Shown here: one piece after another, positions 49,169 through 57,900 of the stretch
How positions within the stretch are numbered: position 1 is the first letter of the stretch
How the letters are laid out: the number at the start of each line of letters is the position of its first letter
Assembly: GCF_003254585.1 (NCBI RefSeq)
Contig: NZ_QJGZ01000037.1
Span: forward strand, 1-64,000
Origin: Flavobacterium sharifuzzamanii
GTDB taxonomy: Bacteria; Bacteroidota; Bacteroidia; Flavobacteriales; Flavobacteriaceae
DNA length: 64,000 bases
Reading direction: 5' to 3'
Notes under the pieces: generated by a model
What the model saw: only the letters and a program-made list of their open reading frames with translations
Told to the model about the DNA's origin: nothing
Database searches by the model: none
Made by a program: the position numbers and the translations under genes

Positions 49169-49308
49169 CCAGCTGTACGTTACGAGTCCTCGCTAAAAAA
49201 ACTATTTTTCTATACCATAAAACGAGCTTCCTTCGGGCGCTGTTTTCTGGCAAGAAAAATTAGTTTTTTTAGCTCCGGGCTCTTCTCTTCCATCTGGGCT
49301 ATTTTAGA
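49169..49308. repeat. Degenerate composite intergenic repeat
   Basis: It holds GTTACGAGTCCTCGCT (words shared with 33950-33965), CTTCCTTCGG and a loosely complementary AAAAACTA...TAGTTTTT pair. It lies between adk and the CNNM-like gene. Confidence 0.55.
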
Positions 49309-49361
49309 TTACGATTACAAATTACATTAACGAGACTATTTTATAACGAATCCCCTATCAA

Positions 49362-50636
49362 TTGGAAATACTAATAATATTTTTTCTAATTCTATTAAAC
49401 GGAGTTTTCTCCATGTCTGAAATCGCTTTGATTTCGGCCCGTAAAAACAGGCTCGAAACAGCAGCAAAAAAAGGCAATAAAAGTGCTAAGACGGCACTCG
49501 ATTTAGCCAACTCCCCAAATAAGTTTTTGTCTACAGTACAAATCGGAATTACCTTAATCGGAATTTTAACCGGTATTTATTCTGGAGATAAAATCACGGC
49601 AGATGTTGAACTTTTTGTTGCAGGAATTGCCGTTCTTAAACCTTACGCACATTCAATCGCTGTTGGAATTGTAGTGGTAGTTTTAACTTTTTTCTCATTG
49701 GTTTTGGGAGAATTGCTTCCAAAACGAATTGGATTAAATTATCCAGAAGCTATTGCTAAAATGGTGGCGATGCCAATGAAAGTGATTTCGATTATTACGG
49801 CACCATTTATTTGGTTGCTAACTTCTTCAACAGATTTTTTACTGAATGTTCTTCAGATAAAACCAACTGCTGATGGAAAAGTTACAGAAGAAGAAATTAA
49901 AGCCATTATTAAAGAAGGAACTGAAGTTGGGGAAGTTCAAGAAATAGAACAAGACATTGTAGAGCGTGTTTTTCATATTGGAGATAGAAAAGTAAACTCT
50001 CTAATGACACACCGCAAGTCAGTAGATATGCTGCCATTAAAAGCAGATAAAGAAAAAATTAAAGAATTAGTAGTTCAGGATTTGCATGCAGTTTATCCTG
50101 TTTACAATGATAATTATGATGATATTGTTGGAGTTGTAACACTTAAAAATATTTTTGCGAATATTGAAAAAGATAATTTCGATTTAGCAGCCATAATGTC
50201 TGATGCTCCTTATTTAATGGAACAAACTACAGCATACAAAGCATTAGAGAATTTCAAAAAAACAGGTGTTCACTATGCTTTAGTTTCAGATGAATATGGA
50301 GTTTTTCAGGGAATGATTACTCTTAATGATATTTTGGAAGCTTTAGTTGGCGATGCTGCAGAATTCTATAAAGATGAATTTCAGCTAATAGAAAGAGAGG
50401 ATGGTTCATGGCTGGTTGATGGACATTATTCGTTGCACGATTTCTTAACATATTTCGAATTAGACGAATTAACAAACGATTACGAAGTAAACACCGTAAG
50501 CGGAATGATTATGACTGAGTTGTCTCATATTCCAAAAGAAGGTGAGAAATTGGTTTGGCAGAAATTCGTTTTAGAGGTAATCGATATGGACGGTGTTAAA
50601 ATTGACAAAGTGCTTGTAAGAGCATTAAAAGAGTAG
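49362..50636 (+). CDS. CNNM/CorC-type transporter (hemolysin family)
   Basis: A 424-residue protein. A DUF21 domain with three or four membrane helices fills residues 1-170 (MEILIIFFLILLNGVFSMSEIALISARKNRLE, LGELLPKRIGLNYPE). Then come two CBS domains (about 210-335; ALVSDEYGVFQGMITLNDILEALVGD) and a CorC/HlyC domain. Relatives move Mg2+ or other cations, and some are linked to gliding-protein maturation in flavobacteria. The start is TTG at 49362, chosen because it begins the first helix correctly. Confidence 0.9.
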   Translation: MEILIIFFLILLNGVFSMSEIALISARKNRLETAAKKGNKSAKTALDLANSPNKFLSTVQIGITLIGILTGIYSGDKITADVELFVAGIAVLKPYAHSIAVGIVVVVLTFFSLVLGELLPKRIGLNYPEAIAKMVAMPMKVISIITAPFIWLLTSSTDFLLNVLQIKPTADGKVTEEEIKAIIKEGTEVGEVQEIEQDIVERVFHIGDRKVNSLMTHRKSVDMLPLKADKEKIKELVVQDLHAVYPVYNDNYDDIVGVVTLKNIFANIEKDNFDLAAIMSDAPYLMEQTTAYKALENFKKTGVHYALVSDEYGVFQGMITLNDILEALVGDAAEFYKDEFQLIEREDGSWLVDGHYSLHDFLTYFELDELTNDYEVNTVSGMIMTELSHIPKEGEKLVWQKFVLEVIDMDGVKIDKVLVRALKE

Positions 50637-50647
50637 AGAGAAAATTT

Positions 50648-50720
50648 GTTTCAGGTTTCAGGTTTCAAGTTTCAAGTTGCGTAACGCATAACCTGAAACT
50701 TGAAACCTGAAACTTGAAAC
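50648..50720. repeat. Long TTTCARG-word hairpin
   Basis: Arms of 31 bp (50648-50678, 50690-50720), all heptamer words TTTCAAG or TTTCAGG, with A/G differences only. The centre has its own palindrome GCGTAACGC. It is 18 bp before obg. Confidence 0.9.
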
Positions 50721-50738
50721 TTTACATAAACAAAGAAA

Positions 50739-51740
50739 ATGACAGAAGGAAATTTTGTAGATTACGTTAAGATATATGTTTCTTCCGGAAAAGGCGGAAA
50801 AGGATCTACGCATTTACATAGAGAGAAATTTATTGAAAAAGGCGGTCCCGACGGAGGAGATGGAGGTCGCGGAGGACATGTGTATTTAGTTGGGAATAAA
50901 GGACTCTGGACATTATTTCATTTAAAATTTGCACGTCACATTAAAGCAGGTCACGGTGGAGATGGTGGTTCTGACAGAAGTACAGGAGCAGATGGAGAAG
51001 ATAAAGTAATTGAAGTGCCACTAGGAACTGTTGTAAAAGACAAAGAAACTGGAGAAACACTTTTTGAAATTACAGAACACGGAGAGAAACAAATCCTTGC
51101 AAGAGGAGGAAAGGGAGGTTTAGGAAACTGGCATTTTAGAAGTTCTACAAACCAAACGCCTCGTTATGCACAGCCAGGTTTACTTGGTGTAGAAATGGAT
51201 GTTATTCTAGAACTTAAAGTTTTGGCAGATGTTGGTTTAGTTGGTTTCCCGAATGCTGGAAAATCTACTTTGCTTTCCGTTTTAACTTCAGCAAAACCAA
51301 AAATTGCCGATTATCCGTTTACGACTTTAAAGCCAAATTTAGGAATTGTAGCTTACAGAGATTTTCAATCTTTTGTAATTGCCGATATTCCTGGGATTAT
51401 TGAAGGTGCTGCAGAAGGAAAAGGTTTAGGGCATTATTTCTTGCGTCATATTGAACGTAACTCAACTTTGTTGTTTTTGGTTCCTGTTGATACGCCAGAC
51501 ATCAAAGCAGAATATGATATTTTGGTTAATGAACTAACGAAATACAATCCTGAAATGTTAGACAAAGAGCGTCTTGTTGTTATTTCAAAATGTGATATGC
51601 TGGATGATGAATTGAAAGCAGAATTGAAAGCAGAATTAGATGTTTCTTTCAAAGGTGTTCCTTACATGTTTATTTCATCTGTTGCTCAGCAAGGTTTAAC
51701 AGATTTGAAAGATAGGCTTTGGAAAATGCTTAACGAGTAA
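50739..51740 (+). CDS. obgE: Obg-family GTPase
   Basis: A 333-residue protein. The N-terminal Gly-rich Obg fold ([43 protein letters not shown]) precedes the G domain: G1 [11 protein letters not shown]3 [10 protein letters not shown] and G4 SKCD. It lacks the C-terminal OCT domain, as in many Bacteroidota. It acts in ribosome assembly and growth control. The upstream word-repeat hairpin may sit in its leader. Confidence 0.96.
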   Translation: MTEGNFVDYVKIYVSSGKGGKGSTHLHREKFIEKGGPDGGDGGRGGHVYLVGNKGLWTLFHLKFARHIKAGHGGDGGSDRSTGADGEDKVIEVPLGTVVKDKETGETLFEITEHGEKQILARGGKGGLGNWHFRSSTNQTPRYAQPGLLGVEMDVILELKVLADVGLVGFPNAGKSTLLSVLTSAKPKIADYPFTTLKPNLGIVAYRDFQSFVIADIPGIIEGAAEGKGLGHYFLRHIERNSTLLFLVPVDTPDIKAEYDILVNELTKYNPEMLDKERLVVISKCDMLDDELKAELKAELDVSFKGVPYMFISSVAQQGLTDLKDRLWKMLNE

Positions 51741-51760
51741 AACATTATCAGATATAAATA

Positions 51761-51794
51761 AAAAACCCGACAATGAAAATAGTCGGGTTTTTCT
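51761..51794 (+). terminator. Terminator of obgE
   Basis: AAACCCGACAATG and the complementary TAGTCGGGTTT form a stem, followed by a T-run. Confidence 0.85.
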
Positions 51795-51854
51795 TTTTTG
51801 TACAGAAAAAAACAAAAGGATTAAAGATGGCTAAATCTTACTTGTTAATTTCAA

Positions 51855-52397
51855 CTACAGTCCGAAGTTCTTAGAAATTCCGATGCTTAGGGTTTTTCCA
51901 AAATTAAACCCTAAACGTTCTTGTCTTGGATCATTCTTACCGTCAAGATTGTCATAGTTAATTCCTCCAATAGAGAAATTTAAACCAAATCCTCTTTTCA
52001 TATTAATGAATAAAGCAGGAGTAAGACTCGCGTACATTCCTTTTGCATCATTAACATTAGTCGATTGGTACCCAGCTCCTAAATCACCAAAAACAGAAAA
52101 GGTGTCTGAAAGAGGTACTGTATAACGTAAAAAACCTCCAATTTTGTATTTTTCAGTTGTATCTTCTCCTGTTGTTTTTACATTCATAATAGAGCCTTCA
52201 ACTCCAACTGTCCATTGGTCAGCAAACTGATATCCAACTTTTGGAGAGAATTCGAAGTTTTCTAATTTAGAATCACCAATTTTCTCAGAAGAGAATCCAA
52301 CATTTCCACCTAACAAGATTGAGTTTTTTTGTGCACTTGCCATAGTTGTAAGTAATATTACAACAGCAACTAATAATTTTTTCATTTTTAATTTCAT
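51855..52397 (-). CDS. Outer-membrane beta-barrel protein
   Basis: A 180-residue protein with a signal peptide (MKKLLVAVVILLTTMASAQ, residues 5-23). The mature part is a small barrel, with alternating hydrophobic strands such as GYQFADQWTVGVEGSIMNVKTTG and ending FGKTLSIGISKNFGL. It is a porin-like or OmpW/OprF-type protein of unknown function. Two possible ATGs (52397 and 52385) differ by four codons; the second starts the signal peptide. TAAATTTG at 52412-52419 is a possible -7 box. Confidence 0.85.
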   Translation of the reverse strand: MKLKMKKLLVAVVILLTTMASAQKNSILLGGNVGFSSEKIGDSKLENFEFSPKVGYQFADQWTVGVEGSIMNVKTTGEDTTEKYKIGGFLRYTVPLSDTFSVFGDLGAGYQSTNVNDAKGMYASLTPALFINMKRGFGLNFSIGGINYDNLDGKNDPRQERLGFNFGKTLSIGISKNFGL

Positions 52398-52419
52398 TTT
52401 AATTTGGATGGCAAATTTA

Positions 52420-52672
52420 AACGAAATGATTTTGTAGGAAATACATTATTTGTTAAATATTGTTTAGAGAGTTAATTTTTACAAATAATCTTGCATTTTA
52501 ATTTTAAAAATAGTTTTATTGGAGATTTTTAATTCTTTTTATGGGTTTAGTTTTAAAAATTTAAAACTTATTCTTCTCTTATTAAAATTATGAATTTCGC
52601 AAAATCATGCCTTATTCAATTTATTATGTTTTGTTTTTGAATGTAAAGCTTATTTTTTTTGCTAAAATGGCT
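52420..52672. other. Divergent intergenic region
   Basis: AT-rich spacer between the beta-barrel and S46 genes. TATATTCG at 52673-52680 is a -7-like box for the S46 gene without an ideal -33 element. I see no gene or RNA. Confidence 0.35.
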
Positions 52673-52700
52673 TATATTCGCGTCACTTAAACAAAATAAC

Positions 52701-54845
52701 ATGAAAAAAGTAATTTTATTCTTGACCATGTGCCTTATGGCTTTCCCAATGAGAGCTGATGAAGGAATGTGGTTTTTGATGTTTATCGAAAGATTGAACC
52801 ATAGAGATATGGAAAAAATGGGCTTGCAATTGACAGCCGAAGAAATTTACAGCATTAATCACCATAGCTTAAAAGATGCGATTGTACAGTTCAATGGAGG
52901 TTGTACTGCAGAAATCGTATCAAACAGCGGTTTGGTATTGACTAACCACCACTGTGGATATAGTGCAATTGCAGAACTTTCAACTGCAGAACAAAATCAT
53001 TTGAAAAATGGTTTTTGGGCAAAAAGCCGTTCTGAAGAACTAAAACCTAAATCTTTGTTCGTTCGTTTCTTCGTTCGTATGGATGATGTTTCAAAAAGAA
53101 TTTTGTCAAAAGTAAATGATACTATGACAGAAACTGAGAGAAACAAAGTTATTCAGCAAGAAATTGCTTTGATCGAAAAAGAAAACAGCGAAAACGGAAA
53201 ATACACAGTTTCTGTTCGTCCTTTCTTTCAAGGAAATGAATATTACTATTTTGTTTACCAAGATTACACAGACGTTCGTTTAGTAGGGACTCCTCCTGAA
53301 AGCGTTGGTAAATTTGGTGGAGATACAGACAACTGGGAATGGCCTCGCCAAACTGGAGATTTCTCTATGTTTAGAGTTTACGCAGATAAAGACGGAAATC
53401 CGGCTGCATATTCTAAAGACAATGTGCCATTACAGCCAAAACACCACTTACCTGTAAGTTTAAAAGGAGTAAAAGAGAATGATTTTGCTATGATCTTAGG
53501 TTATCCAGGAAGAACAAACCGTTGGATGCCAGCTGGAGGAATTGAGCAAAATATTAAATATGCTTATCCTGCATGGGTTGAAGGTGCAAAAACAGGAATG
53601 GATGTAATGAAAAAGTATATGGATAAAGATGCAACTGTTCGTTTACAGTATGCTTCTAAATATGCTTCGACTGCAAACTACTGGAAAAACCGTCAAGGTA
53701 TGATCGATGCTTTAACAAAAGCAGGAACTGTTGATACTAAAACAGAACAAGAAGATAAATTCTACGAGTGGGCTACTAAACCTGCAAACAAAGAGAAGTA
53801 CGAAAATGTAATTCCGACTATCAACGATTATTACAGAGAAACAAACTTAAAAGCACGTCACGATAATTATTTGACTCAGCTTTTACGTACTTCTGCTTAT
53901 GCAACTGCACCAGCTAATTTAGGAAATGCATTAATTGCTTATTATAAAGAAAATGATGCGAAGAAAGCAGAAATGCTTCCTAAAATCAATGCAATGGTAG
54001 AAAGCATTTATGGAGATTTTTATGCTCCATTAGAAAAAGATGTTCTAACAGCTCAATTGAATCTATATGCTTCTAAAGCTGCTGAGTACGGACTTGCTCC
54101 AGAAATTGCAAAAATGAAAACGGCTAACAACGGAGACTTTACTGCTGATGTAGCAAAAGCAACAGAAATTAGTTATTTCACAAGCAAAGAAAAAGTATTG
54201 GCATTTTTAGCTGATCCAAAACCATTGGCAATTGTACACGATCCGTTGTATATTGTTTCTAATGATTTGTTGACAAAATACCGTGCTAAAACAGACGATC
54301 AGGCAAAAGCAGATGATGGTTTTGCAACCGCTTACCGTAAATTGGTAGAAGGTTTAAGAGAATCTAAATTGAATGCAATTAAATATCCAGATGCAAACTC
54401 TACTTTGAGATTGACTTACGGAAAAGTTCGCGCTTTACCTGCAGATCCTCGTAATGATGCAAAAATCAACAACTATACTACAATGGAAAGTATGGTTAAA
54501 AAATACAAAGCAGGAGATCAGGAATTTGACTTGCCAGCTCGTTTATTAGAATTGAACAAGAAAAAAGATTTCGGACAATATGCTGATAAAGCGGGATACA
54601 TGCCAGTAAATTTCTTAACGGATAACGATATTACTGGAGGAAATTCTGGTTCGCCAGTTCTTAACGGAAAAGGAGAATTAATCGGAATTGCTTTTGACGG
54701 TAACATCGAAGCAATGGCTGGAGACGTAATTTTCGATTCTAAATTGCAAAGAACTATCAACGTAGATATTCGTTATGTTCTTTGGATTATCGACAAATAC
54801 GCTGGAGCTAAAAACATTATTGACGAATTGACGATTGCAAAATAA
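52701..54845 (+). CDS. S46-family dipeptidyl-peptidase (DPP7-type)
   Basis: A 714-residue protein from ATG at 52701, with a signal peptide (MKKVILFLTMCLMAFPMRA). The longer start at 52659 covers the promoter and was rejected. The catalytic residues are visible: TNHHCGY (His84), GGDTDNWEWPR (Asp) and ITGGNSGSPVLN (Ser). Eighteen residues after the catalytic Ser is Gly (AFDGN), as in DPP7, not Arg as in DPP11, suggesting release of dipeptides with hydrophobic P1 residues. It works in the periplasm of asaccharolytic and related Bacteroidota. Confidence 0.93.
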   Translation: MKKVILFLTMCLMAFPMRADEGMWFLMFIERLNHRDMEKMGLQLTAEEIYSINHHSLKDAIVQFNGGCTAEIVSNSGLVLTNHHCGYSAIAELSTAEQNHLKNGFWAKSRSEELKPKSLFVRFFVRMDDVSKRILSKVNDTMTETERNKVIQQEIALIEKENSENGKYTVSVRPFFQGNEYYYFVYQDYTDVRLVGTPPESVGKFGGDTDNWEWPRQTGDFSMFRVYADKDGNPAAYSKDNVPLQPKHHLPVSLKGVKENDFAMILGYPGRTNRWMPAGGIEQNIKYAYPAWVEGAKTGMDVMKKYMDKDATVRLQYASKYASTANYWKNRQGMIDALTKAGTVDTKTEQEDKFYEWATKPANKEKYENVIPTINDYYRETNLKARHDNYLTQLLRTSAYATAPANLGNALIAYYKENDAKKAEMLPKINAMVESIYGDFYAPLEKDVLTAQLNLYASKAAEYGLAPEIAKMKTANNGDFTADVAKATEISYFTSKEKVLAFLADPKPLAIVHDPLYIVSNDLLTKYRAKTDDQAKADDGFATAYRKLVEGLRESKLNAIKYPDANSTLRLTYGKVRALPADPRNDAKINNYTTMESMVKKYKAGDQEFDLPARLLELNKKKDFGQYADKAGYMPVNFLTDNDITGGNSGSPVLNGKGELIGIAFDGNIEAMAGDVIFDSKLQRTINVDIRYVLWIIDKYAGAKNIIDELTIAK

Positions 54846-54868
54846 TCTTTAATTCTGATTATAAATAT

Positions 54869-54905
54869 CAAGCCCGACAAGTTTTAAAAGCTTGTCGGGT
54901 TTTTG
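54869..54905 (+). terminator. Terminator of the S46 peptidase gene
   Basis: AGCCCGACAAGTTTT and AAAAGCTTGTCGGGT form a long stem followed by a T-run. Confidence 0.85.
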
Positions 54906-54910
54906 ATTTT

Positions 54911-54982
54911 TTTTCCGCCACGAATTCACGAATTTTATTTTCAAAGATTGCCAAAAATAATTCGTGAATTCGTGGCGGAAAA
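54911..54982. repeat. GCCACGAATTCACGAATT hairpin
   Basis: Perfect 24-bp arms, 54911-54934 and 54959-54982. It shares the GCCACGAATT words with the nested element at 43467-43646. Confidence 0.9.
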
Positions 54983-54984
54983 AC

Positions 54985-57900
54985 TTATTGAACTTTCACT
55001 CTAATTCCTTTTGTGTGACTTGCAAATTCTGGCGCATACATACTTTGAATTGTTGTAATTCCGTTTGAGAATTCTCCGCTGTTATTTACTCGAATATCAT
55101 ATTCTAAAACATAAGTTCCTTTATTGATTTGGTCAAAGAAGAAATGAGTCGCCACATCTTTTGTGCTCATATAATATCCCAATCTATCAGAATATTGATA
55201 TTGTGAAAGGACATTTATAGGCTCAAAACAAGAAGCGCGCATATCTTTCAAATGAATGTATTCCACGTCTTCTTTCGAAGTGATAATTAATCGGACTGTA
55301 ACTAAATCTCCAATTTTTAAAGAATTTCCAGCTGTTATCTTTTGCAATTCGTCACCTTTTAGCGTGTTTTTCTTTAGATACAATTCTTTTGAAACAGATA
55401 AAACGGCTCCAGTGTTATTTTTGATTTTATCTAGATCTTCAAAATACTGCCAATAAACACCACCAAAACCTGGAATTTTAGATTTGTTTTGAACGCTGAT
55501 CGTAGCCATTTCTTTTTTTACTTCTTCCGTTTTCCAGTTTAGTTTGATGTAACCTGTTTCGGCTTCTTTTTCATTTTCGGATAATTTTTTGGTCATGATT
55601 TTTTCATCTCCCAATTTTATAACTGTATTGTCTTTTACAGAAAGCCAATCGCTGCCTTGAAGTAATAATGCATAAATTGCTTCACTAGTTGATCTTGTTG
55701 TTGGCCAGTTTTTAGTTTGTTTGTTTTTTAGTAGCCAGACTTTCATTGCATCAACAGATTTGGTGTCTTGAGTAACTTCGGCGAAAGCCTCAATTAAAAG
55801 AGCTTGAGTTTCTATAGGTGCTTGATACCAGTACCAACCTGGTTTATTGGCAATCCAATACATTCCCCAATCTTCATTGTTAGATGAATTTTCTTTTAAA
55901 CTTTCAATGATTTTTTTGGCGCTTTCTTTTTCTCCAAAACGATTTAAGACTAAAGCTGTCAATCCTTTTTCATAAATAGAATAATCTAACCAATCTTTTT
56001 TTGCTGTTTCGAGATATAATTTGGTTACTTTTTTTAAAGTGTCCGAAAGCGGATATTGTTCTAAATAAAAACTTCTGCTATATAAATAATGCAAATTAGA
56101 ATATGGCCATCTCCAAATTAAACTGTTCGTCTCCTTATTGAATTTTGCCCTTTTTTGATGTTCTTGTAAAAATTTGCCATCTATAAAAGGAATTGCAGTT
56201 TTAGTAATTTCATCAATTTTAAGATTTTGATTTTTAACCAATTTTGACAAATGGCCTAATCCGGCTAAAATATGTCTAGTAATGTAATCGTCTCCCGTAC
56301 CGCCTTCAAACCATGAAAAACTACCATAAGAATTTTGTTTCTTTTTTAATTTCTCGAAAGTGGTTTCTTGCGAAGTTTTCATTTTTTCTAAATCAAATAA
56401 AACGGCAAAACTTTTCCTTTTTTCATCTTCATTTTGATTATCATTTAACCAAGGCGTTTCTGCTAGAATAATTGATTTTAGCTCTTCATTTTCTTCTAAT
56501 TTTGGTTTGATTTTTCCTTTTTTTCTCCATTCATCAAAAACGGCTGCAATTTTCGGATTGCTTGAAATTACTTCTGTAGCAAGTGCATTCGAATAATATC
56601 TGGCAAAAGTTTGTTCTGCGCATTCGTGTTCATATTCCATTAAATAAGGCAAAGATTGAATTGCGATCCATGCTGGATTGGAAGTATATTCAAATGTAAA
56701 TTGATGATTTTTTAATGTTGTCGAATTATTATTTTTTAAGTTTTCAAAAGTGTATTCTTTCGTCGAATTTTCGCGAACCCAAATCGGAATACTTTCTGTA
56801 ACGAGCATATTGTTAGTTAAAACAGGAATAATATTTTCTTCTCCATCTGAGAAATCACCTGATTTTGCCACAATTTTATATTGAACGCCTTGTAAACCTT
56901 CAGGAATTGTAACGGTCCAACTTGCTGTAGTATTTCCATAAGCCGGAACTGTGAAATTTTTAATGTTATCTGCATTTAGCATTTTAGCATCAATTGGTTC
57001 CATTGTTACTGCATCGAAAAGCTGTAAAGCAGCAATTCCAGTTTTCGCTTCGGCGGTAACATTTGAAATTTTCGTCGTGATAACAATCGTATCTTTTTCC
57101 CTAAAGAAACGCGGGAAATTTGGCAAAAGCATTAATTCCTTTTGAGTCACAACGTTTTTCTGCAAATAACCAGAAACTGCTTCTTTGTTGTGTGCAAATA
57201 AGCGAAGTTTCCAAGCCGTTAAAGCTTCTGGAGATGTAAAAGAGAAACTCACTTTTCCTTGTGAATCTGTTTTTAAATTTGGCAAAAAGAAAGCAGTTTC
57301 AGATAAATTTTTTCTTGCTTTCACTTGATTTAATTCTTCTAATGCTTTTTTGTTTACAGAATTTATATCATAAACAGTATTGTCTTCTTCATAAATAACA
57401 TTTGAGCTAACTGTGGTAATGGCGGCAGATAAGTTTGCTTTTTTCTGAATGCCATATGCAGTTACCACAACTTCTGATAAAGTACTTGAATCATTAGTTA
57501 AAACAATATCAATGAATTTTCTGTTTCCTACTAATACAGATTGGGTTTTGTTACCAATATAACTAAACTCAAGTTCTTCATTTTCTTTAGCGTCTATTTC
57601 ATAATAACCATCAAAATCGCTTTGAGTACTACGTCTTGTACCTTTCACGACAATAGAAGCTCCAGGTAAAGCAAGTCCAGAATTATCAGTTACAATTCCC
57701 GAGATCAATTTTGTATTGAAAGGTTTTTTAGCCTTTTTAGCAATCTGCATTTGATACAGTCTCTTTTGATAAATATTATTTTTGCTGTTAAAATCGAATC
57801 CAAATGACATTAATTTAGTGTCTTCACTAAATAGTTCAAGTCGGTTTTGAGGCAGATTTAAATACATGATAGAGGTAGAAACCTGACCAAAACCAAATGA

